This document shows positions 1 through 11,857 of a stretch of DNA of 64,000 nt, piece by piece; positions within the stretch are counted from its first letter, which is position 1; each line of letters opens with the position of its first letter. The notes beneath the pieces are model-generated. The model did no database searches and was not told the origin of the DNA. It saw only the letters and a program-made list of their open reading frames with translations. The stretch lies in contig CAIIXF020000001.1 of assembly GCA_903813345.2 (NCBI GenBank), positions 36,237,366 to 36,301,365 of the forward strand, in the 5' to 3' direction. This stretch comes from Owenia fusiformis (lineage: Eukaryota > Annelida > Polychaeta > Sabellida > Oweniidae). The translations under genes and the position numbers were made by a program.

Positions 1-7
1 TGGTAAC

Positions 8-27
8 TTATTCGCATCTGAGTTATT
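8..27. repeat. Family D inverted-repeat end (fragment)
   Basis: ATTCGCATCTGAGTTATT here matches the right end of family D copies at 5883-5902 and 28748-28767. It is probably the edge of an element that continues left of the window. Confidence 0.45.
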
Positions 28-105
28 GAGAATTTGACAATTCATCATCTTATACAGATATCTCAAATAACTTATATATCTGATCACATATCTCAAGCCT
101 TTTTA

Positions 106-2356
106 TGTCACCACCAAAAGTGGTGACATATTGTTATGGTCTCCGTTTTTTTGCGACGGCGGTTGGCGTCCGGCGGTTGGAGGTTGGCGTCCGGCGGTTG
201 GAGGTTGGCGTCCGGCGTCTGTAACAATTTCTTACAACTTCCTATAACTTAACAAATACTGTTTAGACTGACTTCAATTTTTTTCTAAATCATCTACATG
301 TTCTCAGAAGTTCAAATCTGTCTTTAGATTTGACATTTGACCTTCAATGACCTTCTCAAGGTCAAAAAGGTCTTTTTTCAACTTGCTTCACATTGACTAA
401 ATTTTTTTTCAAAATCATCTACATGTTCTCAGAAATTCAAATCTGACTTTAGATTTGACTTTAGATTTGACATTTGACCTTCAAATCTGACTTTAGATTT
501 GACATTTGACCTTCAATGACCTTCTCAAGGTCAAAAAAGGTCAAAAAGGTCTGTTTTCAACTTGCTTCAAATTGACTAATTTTTTTTTCAAAATCATCTA
601 CGTGTTCTCAGAAATTCAAAGCTGACTTTAGATTTGACTTAAGATTTGACATTTGACCTTCAATGACCTTTTCAAGGTAAAAAAGGTAAAAAAGGTCTGT
701 TTTCAACTTGCTTCAAATTGACTAAAAAAAATTTCAAAATCATCTACGTGTTCTCAGGAATTCAAATCTGACTTTAGATTTGACTTAAGATTTGACATTT
801 GACCTTCAATGACCTTCTCAAAGTCAAAAAAGGTCAAAAGGGTATTTTTTCAACTTGCTTCAAATTGACTAAATTTTTTTTTCAAAATCATCTACATGTT
901 CTCATGAATTCAAATCTGACTTTAGATTTGACATTTGACCTTCAATGACCTTCTCAAGGTCAAAAAGGTCTTTTTTCAACTTGCTTCAAATTGACTAATT
1001 TTTTTTTCAAAATCATCTACATGTTCTCAGAAATTCAAATCTGACTTTAGATTTGACATTTGACCTTTAATGACCTTCTCAAGGTCAAAAAAGGTCAAAA
1101 AGGTCTGTTTTCAACTTGCTTCAAATTGACTAAAATTTTTTTTCAAAATCATCTACGTGTTCTCAGAAATTCAAATCTGACTTAAGATTTGACTTAAGAT
1201 TTGACATTTGACCTTCAATGACCTTCTCAAGGTCAAAAAAGGTCAAAAAGGTCTGTTTTCAACTTGCTTCAAATTGACTAAAAAAAATTATCATAATCAT
1301 CTACGTGTTTTCAGGAATTCAAATCTGACTTTAGATTTGACTTAAGATTTGACATTTGACCTTCAATGACCTTCTCAAAGTCAAAAAAGGTCAAAAAGGT
1401 CTTTTTTCAACTTGCTTCAAATTGACTAAATCTTTTTTTCAAAATCATCTACATGTTCTCAGAAATTCAAATCTGACTTTAGATTTGACATTTGACCTTC
1501 AATGACCTTCTCAATGTCAAAAAAGGTCAAAAAGGTATTTTTTCATCTTGCTTCAAATTGACTAAATTTTTTTTTCAAAATCATCTACATGTTCTCAGAA
1601 ATTCAAATATGACTTTAGATTTGACTTTAGATTTGACATTTGACCTTCAATGACCTTCTCAAGGTCAAAAAAGGTCTTTTTTCAACTTGCTTCAAATTGA
1701 CTAATTTTTTTTTTCAAAATCATCTACATGTTCTCAGAAATTCAAATCTGACTTTAGATTTGACTTAAGATTTGACATTTGACCTTCAATGACCTTTTCA
1801 AGGTAAAAAAGGTAAAAAAGGTCTGTTTTCAACTAATTTTTTTTTCAAAATCATCTACATCTTTTCAGAAGTTCAAATTTGACTTTACAAGTTCTCAGAA
1901 GTTCAAATCTGACTTTAGATTTGACCTTTGACCTTCAATGACCTTCTCAAGGTCAAAAAGGTCTTTTTTCAACTTGCTTCAAATTGACTAATTTTTTTTC
2001 AAAATCATCTACATGTTCTCAGAAGTTCAAATCTGACTTTAGATTTGACATTTGACCTTCAATGACCACTTCAAGGTCAAAAAGGTCTTTTTTCAACTTG
2101 CTTCAAATTTACTTAATTTTTTTTCAAAATCATCTTCATGTTCTCAGAAGTTCAAATCTGACTTTACATTTGACCTTCAATGACCTTCTCAATGTCAAAA
2201 AAAGTCAAAGAGGTATTTTTTCAACTTGCTTCAAATTGACGAATTTTTTTTTCAAAATCATCTACATGTTCTAAGAAGTTCAAATCAAACCTTCTTAAGG
2301 TCAAAATGTATTTTCCAACTTGCTTTAAATTGACCAAATTGTTTTAGGTGGTGACA
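106..2356 (+). mobile_element. Family A element with expanded tandem core
   Basis: The left end is TGTCACCACC (106-115) and the right end is its reverse complement GGTGGTGACA (2347-2356). The left end is itself a hairpin: TGTCACCAC, a CAAAA loop, then GTGGTGACA (106-128). It is followed by three copies of a GGCGTCCGGCGGTTGG-type motif (159-220). Two short copies of the same family, at 32694-32826 and 46459-46568, have the same ends but almost no core, so the 2-kb length here comes from core amplification. No coding capacity is visible. The palindromic head and arrayed core suggest a non-autonomous Helitron-like or 'pearl'-like element; the class is inferred. Confidence 0.75.
241..2335 (+). 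repeat. Tandem array, about 15 units of 120-180 bp
   Basis: The phrase AATCATCTACATGTTCTCAG recurs near 293, 411, 592, 742, 886, 1009, 1148, 1293, 1442, 1579, 1717, 1846, 2000, 2132 and 2257. Each unit also contains AAATCTGACTTTAGATTTGA, TTGACCTTCAATGACCTT and CAACTTGCTTCAAATTGACT. Length differences come mainly from extra copies of the GACTTTAGATTT and AAAAAGGTC sub-repeats. Units toward the right end are more diverged and shortened. Confidence 0.9.
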
Positions 2357-2799
2357 TTTTGTCATGTTAATGCCTTGTTAAGAATGAAATTGTAAGGATA
2401 ACATGAGCATGATTTTAATTGATTCCCATTTTATCTCACCATCCATTCTCATTTTTTACACTCAGTATTAGAAGCCTTCTAACTTCCTTAACGGTTAAGG
2501 AAGTTAGAAAATTGTTTTATTAGAATTCATGAACGGAAGAGAAATATATACATGATATAAGAAAAACTGGAAAAGTTGGCAAAAGGGAAGTTTCGATCAG
2601 TGAGATCTCCGGTTTATTCAGGCACTGTAAACAATCATTTTTTTATTCTGTAATGGTCTAATAAACAAAGAAATAAAAACGTAGATCAACGTGACATTTA
2701 CAAACGGGCTTCACCGAACTAGTGGTAAACAGGAGGTAGGCCTAAACAACAACAGATACATTACATTAGATCTGTTACATCACATTTCAACATTTTACA

Positions 2800-4174
2800 A
2801 TGGTTCTTGCCTGGTACTTTAATCCTTCTGATGAAGATAAGCGTTTGCCGCACAAGAAGGAACCAAATGTTCCGGTTAGTATCGAGGACCTTGAAAGAAA
2901 AACGGGCGTAAGGTGCTTGAAGGTAGGCAAAACGATTGAATTTTATTATTGCATTGTAGGCTACGTGTAAGCTGTCAGCAAGCATGAAGGAAAGGGAATC
3001 GGAAGATGTACACTGCATATACAATATGTGGGGATCTGGTTCGTGTACATACACGTTTGGCTCACATCCTCATTTGAACATGCCTCAAAAGAGGACTACG
3101 TTATCAGTTCACTCTGTTCCTTGATGTTCGTCACTGAAAATAATAACGTGAATCAACTTGTTGTATTCTTTCAGGTGGATCCTGAAGGATATCAAGGAAA
3201 TGAAACCTACAGAACTCTGAGAAAGGAGCGATTGTATAAATATGAAGACTCGATTGATGTGACAGACAGAAAACCTGAATTTGACGAAATAGTAAATTAC
3301 AATTTAAAAAATTGTGTTACACATAACTGCTATTAAGTCCAATATCCATCAAAAACTTAACCTAAACTAATGTATGTTAATCATAGTAGGCTATCTTTCA
3401 TTGTAATATACAATATTCTTCAAATAGTACTTTCATAAGCAGGGGACAATCTTTGGTGGCGTCTGTGTGAATATGGAAAAGTTTAAAGTTGTCCATGCTT
3501 TTCAGTTAAAAACGTTCTACATAGAACACTTACACGCCGATGATGAAGTGAGATATACAGTCGGTGGGTCGGGATACTTTGATGTAAGAGACGAAGATGA
3601 TGCTTGGATCAGAATCCATATTGAGTCAGGGGATCTGATCACCTTACCTGCTGGCATTTACCATCGCTTTGCATTGGACACAAAGGTACCTTTCTTGTAT
3701 GTATAATCGGACTTGCTTCTTGTCTCAAGTTCCTAATTTCTAAATCTTGATATTATTACTGAAATCGTGTGAAAAAGAAAATGCCTAGAGGACAGACTAT
3801 TAACTCGTACACTCCCTTTCAAAATTTGGGCAACCAGAAGTCCCATTTTGGACTAGCCTACTTGGTAAAGCCGATTGTAACAAATTAATCAGTTTTAAAG
3901 ATATCTATCCCAGGGCCGTAGGGATATCTATCCATCGTGGAACAAAATTTAAACATAAAATATGCATTTACTCGCTATCCTATTGATACATCCTGTTGCC
4001 ATAGTGAAGGGGTGTATTTTTAGTGGCCTTTGTATGTTCCAGAACCACAGCATTAAGTTAGTGAGGCTGTTTACAGAGGTACCAGTGTGGACACCATTTC
4101 CCAGACCAGCGGATAACCACCCAGCAAGACTCGCCTATATCAATTCACGGAAGCTTAAAGACACTGATGCTTAA
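2800..4174 (+). CDS. ADI1: Acireductone dioxygenase, four exons
   Basis: Exons are 2800-2922, 3175-3291, 3506-3685 and 4043-4174. All introns are GT..AG and phase 0 (252, 214 and 357 bp), giving a 183-aa protein against 179 in human. The enzyme belongs to the cupin fold and acts in the methionine salvage pathway. With iron it turns acireductone and O2 into the keto-acid precursor of methionine plus formate; with nickel it makes a different product set including CO. The metal ligands are all present at the human positions: His88 and His90 (EHLHADDE), Glu94, and His133 (PAGIYHRF). GSGYFDVRD, the [11 protein letters not shown] strand and the C-terminal [12 protein letters not shown] segment are diagnostic. 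The start is the ATG in ACAATGG, giving the family N-terminus MVLAWYF. It looks intact and functional. Confidence 0.96.
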
Positions 4175-4242
4175 AGGCCCCATATAGAGTGCAAACCACT
4201 TTGGTTTATATCATAGTCTTACTCAATGTTATCACAATGTGG

Positions 4243-4248
4243 AATAAA
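4243..4248 (+). terminator. Poly(A) signal of ADI1
   Basis: AATAAA lies 69 bp after the ADI1 stop codon. It is the first canonical signal downstream. Confidence 0.6.
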
Positions 4249-5142
4249 ATTTACTCATGAGCACAAAAAAGCATTTTAAAATTTTAGTTGGGATGGGACA
4301 TAAATACAGTACATAAAAATGATAAAATTCAAGTATTTGAAAATTATACGGTGAACAACTTTTATTCTCAAAAGTTACATTTTTTTAAAATGCCTCTCAT
4401 AGTTTTTTTCAAATCATGATTTGTAATATTAGAATGACTAAACTATCTTTTTAAACTTTGCACGGAGCCTTTAAAGCATAAAAGGACTTACATTCGGTTT
4501 TATATTAATGCATGAGATACACATTAGGGAGTTTAAGCTTGCAATCTTTTTCACAACCTAAACGTGAACGGAAAATATGCATTTGTTCGAGCGATTGGTG
4601 ATACGATAGGTTCCCTGTTTTCAACTTTGAAAGAGGTCTGGATCTTATCAACAACTACTAAGCTGTCTTTATCAAACCATACATAAGAACAATCCTATAA
4701 GCTATCATCAAAGAGGGTATAGTGAACCAATTAAACTCCTCTTTTAGACCAAATACAATCCAAGTTGAAGGACCTCGTCCATTATTCTATTACTCAGAAC
4801 CTCTGGCACTATATAACTGCAAAAGGATTAGTCTGAATATATGCCCTTTTGGTCCCTCAGTTAAATGTATGTGAAATATGGTTTTTTATTACTGTCCTAG
4901 TTATATTTGATAAGAATATTTACCTTTTCATGAGTTTTGATGCATAATTAACCCCCTGCTGAGAGTCAAAATAAGTATCAAATAAACAAATAGTCATCAT
5001 CATAGAAAAAAACACCAATGGCAACATATATGACATACAAAGTAGAAATAACTTAAAGACCCACGAAGAATATAAAAAATCATATTTTTGAAATAAACTT
5101 AAGGATTAAATTTTTTCAAATTTTTGAATTTCCCGCCAGTTT
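4249..5142. other. Intergenic, nothing recognised
   Basis: AT-rich sequence after ADI1. No ORF of interest, no array and no paired inverted ends were found. Confidence 0.5.
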
Positions 5143-5902
5143 AATAACGCAGATGCGAGTAGGTAGTTTCCAGATTCATTTTCGTGGTTAAATTTTCATA
5201 TAACCCTTATCACCCTATGCAGACAGAGCCTGTGGAAATATTGGGTGCGGAGCAAATGAGCGGAGGGTGCGGAGCTAACGGTCATTTTTGAATTTAAATT
5301 TGGGATATTTCTGAAACTAAGCCGTTTTGGGACTTCAAATATACCAAGATATGTGTATTTGACACCAAATATCAATACAATTGTGAAAATAGTAGCGCAA
5401 TTCATTCTATAGCGACGCAGTGTGCCTTAAACCTTTCCCAGACCTATATATTTTGAAATTATCCTTTTAATACTGAGTCCCCAGCATTCATAAAAAATGG
5501 TGTTCAAGGTACACTATCTATACAAATTATTTTGCATCTTGGAAGCCAGGCAGTATCTGTGTGATTTTATAAAAATTCGGAAATGTTTTTCAGATATGAG
5601 CCCCCTCTAAATATTGGGTGCGGAGGAACTCCATAAACTATGTTATGTATCTAATAGTTATGCAAATTAAAATATGTCCAGTAAAAGAAAATTTTATCTG
5701 TCCAATACAAGAAAAGATAATCATGTTCACTTTCTGTGATTTTGTAACATGGGATCTATGGGGAATCAACCCGAACAAGAAGTCACATTTTCAAAAAAAA
5801 ACTTACTTTTACATGCAGATTTCAAATATGACATCGTTTTGACTGAATTTTGAATATCTAATGACGTAAATAAAGATTATTTCTACTCGCATCTAGTCTA
5901 TT
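5143..5902. mobile_element. Family D miniature inverted-repeat element
   Basis: The left end is AATAACGCAGATGCGAGTAG and the right end CTACTCGCATCTAGTC. The right half (from about 5660, ATATGTCCAGTAAAAGAAAA to ATGACGTAAATAAAGATTAT) aligns with the copy at 28362-28767. No coding capacity; short ORFs across it are chance. Confidence 0.7.
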
Positions 5903-6373
5903 TGAAGGGGGAAAAACAAGATGGCTGCCATTAGATGTAAGAAATATCAGAAAATGAGTTGCTTTACTTTTAATTTTCACAATTTCCCGGCTTATGTTTT
6001 TTGATTGATTCTGACTGTTCATTATAAAATTGAAACCAAAATGTTGTGCTCAGCATGACGATGTCTATACAAAGAAAGAAAGCAATGTTTCAAACTTTTT
6101 GTATAAATTATTCATTTAATATTTGCCATTGATTTTTTCAATTCTGGCAAAGTGATATGCATTGTCTTTGATGCCAATATTCTTCATCAATTGTGATACA
6201 AATTGATATTTTTGTAATCTCAGAAAAAGGATAAGATATTGAAGTTTAATAATATGTGTGATTGAGTTGGTTTTTGAGACATTACAATTTTGAATATTTT
6301 CTAAGTCGATACCCAGAATCATTCCCAGACTCATCCTTTGGTGTGTAGGCTGGGAAATAAAATATTTATACCG

Positions 6374-6408
6374 TTTTTTTTCAAGTGGCGTTTTTTGGCC
6401 CACCCTGT
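6374..6408. mobile_element. Solitary end of a CAGGGTGGGCC miniature element
   Basis: TCAAGTGGCGTTTTTTGGCC followed by CACCCTG matches the right end of the complete element at 47166-47781 and is followed by TA. I could not find the opposite end; it is probably deleted or diverged. The rest of 5903-7158 shows nothing recognisable. Confidence 0.6.
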
Positions 6409-7158
6409 ACTTATATATAACATCATAATTTTTACCATTTGACCATTTTACCATCAAGTTAAAATAAAAACAGGCAAACAAATTCGACACGCCCGTTTAA
6501 TTAATTGTCCTCGTCCTGCCTTATGTCCCCGACGTACCTTACTACGGCGGAAATCGATCGTAATTTTGATGGTCTCAGCTGAAATTCAACGTATTCCTAA
6601 TAAAAAATGATATCATGTTATTGTCACGTACTAATTACTCAAAGTAGGCCTAAAGCAGGTAATGTTACATGGGTTCTCGTGTCATGATCATAACTAAGCT
6701 TAACCATTTGCACACACAAGCACACCATATTGAAAGTACGTAGTTTAAGTACCTCATTGACGTTTAACAAATGAAAAATCACACATTAGCTATAGTGTTT
6801 TAAGTGCGTTTTCGTTATTTTTATGAAATAAATAAATAATGCATACATTGTTATTTTTATACTGAACATTAAAATCCATTTTATACATAGACCAACCAAC
6901 GGGGTCCAAGAGTTTTTGGCTACCAAGTGTGCCCTGAGACTAACATAACATTTTATGTTAGTCTCAGGTGTATCTCAGGTAAGTCGTTCCGCCCTCGAAG
7001 AGAAACTTAGACCTTATGGACAGTTTGAAGATGCTTAGATTCTATACTACTGGCTGGTGGTGGAAAGTGGCTGGGTGTTAGTCTGAAGTTGGTGCTCCGT
7101 TTGATACTGCTGAGTCGACTATTGTGAAATACCACATAAAAACGCAATAAATTACTTA

Positions 7159-7484
7159 CAGGGTGACCCCAAAAAATGCAACCCTCCATTTCTTAAATAT
7201 TTTTCTTAAATGGGGGTAAGTTGCTCTGAGATTTGGCACACAAGGAATTCATTTAACGTGGGATCCTCTGACAACGTTTTAATAATCATAGTCTTATATT
7301 GATAGAGTTATGGCCGTTCCAAAATATTCTCCAATATGCTTTACATGCAACATCATTTCCGGAGAAAATAAATGTGAGTTTTTAGTTTCGGTTGAATTCC
7401 TTGTGTGCTAAATCTCAGAGCAATTTACCTCCATTTAAGAAAAATATTGAAGAAATGGAAGGTTGCATTTTTTGGGTCACCCTG
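7159..7484. mobile_element. CAGGGTGACCC miniature element, TA target
   Basis: The ends CAGGGTGACCCC and GGGTCACCCTG are flanked by TA on both sides (7157-7158 and 7485-7486). The inverted arms are about 90 bp and nearly identical, reaching as far as GGCACACAAGGAATTCA on the left. The 150-bp core has no ORF. The TA target and end sequence point to a Tc1/mariner-type non-autonomous element. Confidence 0.85.
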
Positions 7485-7763
7485 TATCAATATGATCATG
7501 TTGTGTGGGCAGTGTTTGACGTGTAAATACTAAAACCCCATTACAGTCAGTACAGCGTGCTTTTTTATTGCATTGGAAACTACTTTCATGACAAAATTTA
7601 ACTCAGGAGAATTAAATGCTCGACATCTTCTCCCTCTTTATGTGAAAGAAATAGACAACCAACCTGAAAAGCGAACGCCGTGTTTTGCCTATGGTATGTC
7701 GTTCGTGTTTTACCTGCAACATCATTTCCGGAGAAAATACATGTGAGTTTTTAGTTTCGGTTG
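7345..7763 (+). repeat. 50-bp direct repeat, inside and outside a miniature element
   Basis: About 50 bp at 7345-7395 (GCAACATCATTTCCGGAGAA, ATGTGAGTTTTTAGTTTCGG) recur at 7713-7763 with about two mismatches. The first copy lies in the core of the miniature element against its right arm; the second lies outside it. Confidence 0.85.
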
Positions 7764-9028
7764 TTTCAATCATTATAAGATGATTTATAGAGCTGATTAT
7801 GGCTAAATTCTTTAATGTCCATTAATGTTGCTACATAGCATTCGACCATGGGCCGGCCAATGTGTGAATTTTGGCCGTGCGTAAAAGATATCGAGTGACT
7901 TCAATTTTTCAATAATTTTTATTTTATGAAATTTTCACTGATCTGAAGTTCGAACCACGGACAGGCCATAGGCTATGTCTATGTCAATAATCTGCAAAAG
8001 GCTAATAAGCCCATATAAAGCAGATATATAATTTAACAGTGATAGAATCAGGGCTGTCAACTTGGGACCACCTAATATGAGTGACTTCAAAATGTTGGAC
8101 ACCTAAGTCCAAATCTGAACACCTTTGGCCAACTTTTAAACACCTTTGGCCAAAGTTTGAGCACCTTTGCCAAACTATGATCACCTCAAATTTTTCGGGG
8201 GGGGGGGGGTAGGTACGAAAATTTCCAATGAACATGCGTGACATATACGGGATTCGCGTGACAAATCAGAACAAATTGCGTCCGGTTTTTTTCCCACGTT
8301 CGTATTTTTACCGTATCGTATTTCGAAAAAATTTCTACAGAAATATTTTTGCTTGACAATTACCAGGTAAAATGCGTATTTGCGTGACATTTTCTGTCAC
8401 GCAAAATAAACTGGCGTGACTTCAAATTCTTCAGCAAATACGCAAATTGCGGGACAGTTGACAGGCCTGTAGAATAGAGGGAAAAGTAATAGTCTCTTCT
8501 ATATACGGCTTACTATTACTTTAGCCATTGGACAGGCCCATAGCCAGGATTTGCCAAGGGGGTTCACTTTTCGAAAAATTCCAGGGGGGAGTTTACTTGT
8601 GACAATTTTGGTCCAAAAATGGGCAAAATCCCTTAAAAAGTGCTGAAAATGGTGAAAAACTGCATAATTTTGAACAACTTTTTGGCCAGGGGGGGTTGCT
8701 CGAACTCATCAAACCCCCCTGGCTACGGGCCAAATGGACGTCAAGTACCTTCTGTGAAACTTCACTTTTTTTAATAAGGGAGGATTGGTAACAGGAGTGA
8801 TGCATAGGGACAATGGAGCTCTGTTCGAGAAGAAATTTCCAAGATGGTCTCTGAATTTCAAAATGGCCACCATTTTTCAGAAAAAAAAACGTTGATAACT
8901 CAAAGGAGCTCTGTTCAATGAGAAATTTTCAAGATGGACACTCTCAAAATGTTTTATTCGGTGGGATTTCCTACTCTTGGAGTTACTGTTTTTCTAGTTT
9001 GACAATGCAATATGCCTTGTTCTTTCAG
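7764..9028. other. Intergenic with low-copy repeats
   Basis: 8085-8190 holds three or four copies of a CACCTTTGGCCAAA-type motif ending in a run of G. 8538-8720 is a dispersed repeat (GCCCATAGCCAGGATTTGCC) with a second copy at 59730-59850. The rest is featureless. The end (9001-9028) is the last part of the intron before the RBBP9 exon. Confidence 0.5.
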
Positions 9029-9055
9029 GAGTTGCAGAGTTGAAGAAATTCAAAG

Positions 9056-9619
9056 ATGTCCTCTTGTGGTGATGCTGGGGTTAAAGTTGTCATAATGCCA
9101 GGTAACGGTGCAGCAGCTGATGTTGAATATTGCAATTTCTATGCATGGCTCCGTGAAAAAATACATAAAGAAACTTCCGCTCGATGTATCTTGAAGAACA
9201 TACCTGACCCTTATAAAGCAAGGGAAAAAATATGGATACCTTTCATGCATGATCAAATGAAATGTGATGAAAATTCGATAATTGTTGGACACAGTAGTGG
9301 TGCAGTTGCTGCTATGAGATACTGCGAAACATACAAAGTAAAAGGTGTCATTTTGGTGTCTGCGTACATCTCGGACCTTGGAGAACCAAGCGAGGCAGTC
9401 AGTGGTTATTTCTCACGTGATTGGAACTGGGACGCTATGAAAGAGAATTGTAACCTTTGGATTCAATTTGCATCAAAGGATGACCCACTTGTACCCATTG
9501 CTGAACAGCGTCAAGTAGCCGAGTCACTTGGAACAGAGTTTCATGAATTCACTGATAAAGGACACTTCATGGATGATGAGTTACCTGAATTGTTTGAAGT
9601 TTTAAAAAAACATGTCTAA
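9056..9619 (+). CDS. RBBP9: RBBP9-type serine hydrolase
   Basis: A 187-aa alpha/beta hydrolase (family DUF1234/ydeN-like) in one coding exon; human RBBP9 has 186 aa. The order of motifs is VIMPGNG near residue 12, the nucleophile elbow GHSSG with Ser80, ASKDDP with Asp143, and DKGHF with His170. This Ser-Asp-His triad sits at a constant offset of five from the human residues 75, 138 and 165. Family members hydrolyse small esters and amides; human RBBP9 was named for binding retinoblastoma protein through LxCxE. Here that segment reads MKCDE (68-72), with Met for Leu. A good splice acceptor (polypyrimidine then CAG, ending 9028) shows the exon starts at 9029, so a 5'-untranslated exon lies upstream. 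The reading frame is intact. Confidence 0.95.
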   Translation: MSSCGDAGVKVVIMPGNGAAADVEYCNFYAWLREKIHKETSARCILKNIPDPYKAREKIWIPFMHDQMKCDENSIIVGHSSGAVAAMRYCETYKVKGVILVSAYISDLGEPSEAVSGYFSRDWNWDAMKENCNLWIQFASKDDPLVPIAEQRQVAESLGTEFHEFTDKGHFMDDELPELFEVLKKHV

Positions 9620-10057
9620 ATCTTGGAATGAGAATCTTCTTGTTCTTTACAATTGTCAAACACTTATATGTTTCATTTCCAATTGACCTTTCATCTACAT
9701 GTATAGTATTCTAAATACAAAATGGTATACTTGGAAATGGATTTGTGATAAAAGATAATATTATTATTGAAAAGCAATGCAGCTTGCATTATTCAATATT
9801 ACTTCAGACACATATCCACTAAATTCCATGTGTATCATATAATGTGTCCTTCTTAATGATGTCAAACATGCATGTGGATCACTATGGCAATCACAAAATT
9901 CTGTACATGTATATACGAGCCTATCATTTGGAATTACATGCACATGTTTTTAAACCACATGTTATACAATGTAGCCTTAGGTTGTAAGAGGTATAATCTG
10001 ACATCAAACATATGTGAATATGCTTGACAGGTGATGGGATTTGGTAACATGAGGAGC

Positions 10058-10070
10058 AATAAATAATAAA
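10058..10070 (+). terminator. Candidate poly(A) signals of RBBP9
   Basis: Two AATAAA hexamers in a row (10058-10063 and 10065-10070), about 440 bp after the RBBP9 stop. Confidence 0.45.
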
Positions 10071-10424
10071 AAATTACCAAAAATCAATGGTAGTTATTTG
10101 ATTTAATTTTTTCGCCACTGACTATCCAATAACTAATCAATGATGGTCTCAGACAAGACCTGGATATGAGTTTTATCTTTGAATCATGGCAGTATTCGGG
10201 GACGTAGCCAGGATTAGTAGTGCTAGGATGCGATGCGAGGCTGTAGGTTGGAGCAAAATTAGGGGATCCGGGGGCATGCTCCTCCAACCTCCAGATTTAT
10301 TTGGCACGTTCTGAACTATTCTAGGACCAAAATATATGATTTATTTCAAAATATTTTGTATTTTTGGGCCTATTTGGCACATTCTGAGAGATTCTAGGAT
10401 CAAAATATGATTTATTTCAATTTA

Positions 10425-11028
10425 CACCTGTCCATCCATCCAGGCAATAACTCCAATAACGTTGGCCCAATATCATTTACATTTTGTATGTATAGGCCCC
10501 ATGTAAGTGGCCACCAGGTTCAGAATGGCCGCCATTTTAGTGTCAACTTTACTGTTTAAAAATGGCAGACATCTTGAAAAATGGTGGCTATTACACACTA
10601 TTTTATGATTTTTGCTGTATCTGGTAAAATAATGGAGCGATTTTGTTCATATTTGATATGTGAATACTCATAAGCATGGTACACTGTCTTCTGCCACTCA
10701 GGCTAGTAGCATTTTAGCATTTTTATGAGTGTTAATTTACATTTTTTACTGTTACTTGAAAAGAAGTGGAGTGATTTTGTTGAAATCTCACATGTGAATA
10801 ATCATAGGCATGATACACTTTCTAATGCCAATTTGGTAGTGAGCGGCCATTTTCTAAAATGGCCACCATTTTCATTTGGGTAATTATATTTTACATTGTT
10901 ACAATATATGTGAATACAGTAAGCATACAATACCTTATGCCACTTTGGGTAGTGCCATTTTGAAAAATGGTGGCCATTTCTATGTGTTATTTTGCATGTT
11001 TTTGCTATAACTGAAAAATAGTAGGGTG
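10425..11028 (+). mobile_element. Family C element, 5'-truncated, tandem core, interrupted
   Basis: It begins with TGTCCATCCATCCAGGCAAT, which matches family C at 45931-46430, but lacks the palindromic head. The core repeats with a period of about 135-150 bp, with GATTTTGTT and GTGAATACTCATAAGCATG-type phrases near 10630, 10770, 10905 and 11020. AAAATGGCCACCATTTT-like palindromes recur. It is cut at 11036 by the 8-kb element and resumes at 19080. Confidence 0.75.
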
Positions 11029-11036
11029 ATTTTGTT
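11029..11036 (+). repeat. 8-bp target duplication, left copy
   Basis: ATTTTGTT directly before the element end GGCTTATGGGCC; the identical right copy is at 19080-19087. Confidence 0.85.
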
Positions 11037-11389
11037 GGCTTATGGGCCATGTAAACCAGCATAGAATATGCAAATTAGATAGATACATATATGTATACAT
11101 ACATATATCTATGTATTCATGCATATATATATTATATGCCAGCACAGAATATGCAAATTAGATAAATACATACATTATTATATGTATTCATATATATGTA
11201 TGATATATATACAAGCATGGAATATGTTAATTAGATAGACAAGATACATAACAATTAATTTATTAGTTGGCATAGTATATGTTAATTAAATAACAATAAT
11301 TCATGAATATCTGAGATATCTATGAATATGCTTTAATTTATGAGATATATGTGTATTGTATACATGTTATATATGTATGTATTTGTATA

Positions 11390-11735
11390 TATCTTCTAAG
11401 CTGGTCCCCAGTCCCCAGTTCCCAGTTTGAGATATCTATATGCTATATATAATATGTATGTATTTGTATGTATCTTTTAAGAAGGTCCCCAGTCCCCAGT
11501 TCCCAGTTTGAGATATTTATATGCTATATATAATATGTATGTATTTGTATGTATCTTTTTAAGAAGGTCCCCAGTCCCCAGTTCCCAGTTTGAGATATCT
11601 ATGTTTGTGTATATATGTATTTGTATGTATCTTATAAGTTGGTCCCCAGTCCCCAGTTCCCATTTTGAGATATCTATGTCATATGTATGTATGTATCTTT
11701 TAAGCTGGTCCCCAGTTCCCAGTTTGAGATATCTA
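11390..11735 (+). repeat. Minisatellite in left arm, about 5 units of about 85 bp
   Basis: Units carry GGTCCCCAGTCCCCAGTTCC, CAGTTTGAGATATCTAT and GTATGTATTTGTATGTATC. The array is mirrored in opposite orientation at 18335-18720. Open frames through it on both strands come from the repeat and are not genes. Confidence 0.9.
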
Positions 11736-11751
11736 TATGTAGGTATTTGTA

Positions 11752-11857
11752 TTAAACATTGACAGAATATGAAATGAATATAACATCGTAACAAAAAAGT
11801 ACAATTGTAAATCTAATATGTACGTGTATTAAACATTGACAGAATATGAAATTAATA
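11752..11857 (+). repeat. 75-bp tandem unit interrupted by an insertion
   Basis: ATTAAACATTGACAGAATAT occurs at 11752 and again at 11828. Between them lies GTAACAAAAAAGTACAATTG, which recurs at 15815 after the TA-flanked element. Removing 11858-15808 restores a second, near-complete unit. Confidence 0.75.

Noticed and set aside
2062-2274. 70-codon frame with repeated peptide
   Set aside because: It lies wholly in the family A tandem array.
6116-6490. 124-codon minus-strand frame
   Set aside because: It runs across the miniature-element end at 6374-6408; the composition is random and no domain is visible.
11477-11794. 105-codon frame with repeated LELGTGDQ-like peptides, and similar frames at 18261-18745
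   Set aside because: They are translations of the GGTCCCCAGT minisatellite in the arms of the 8-kb element.
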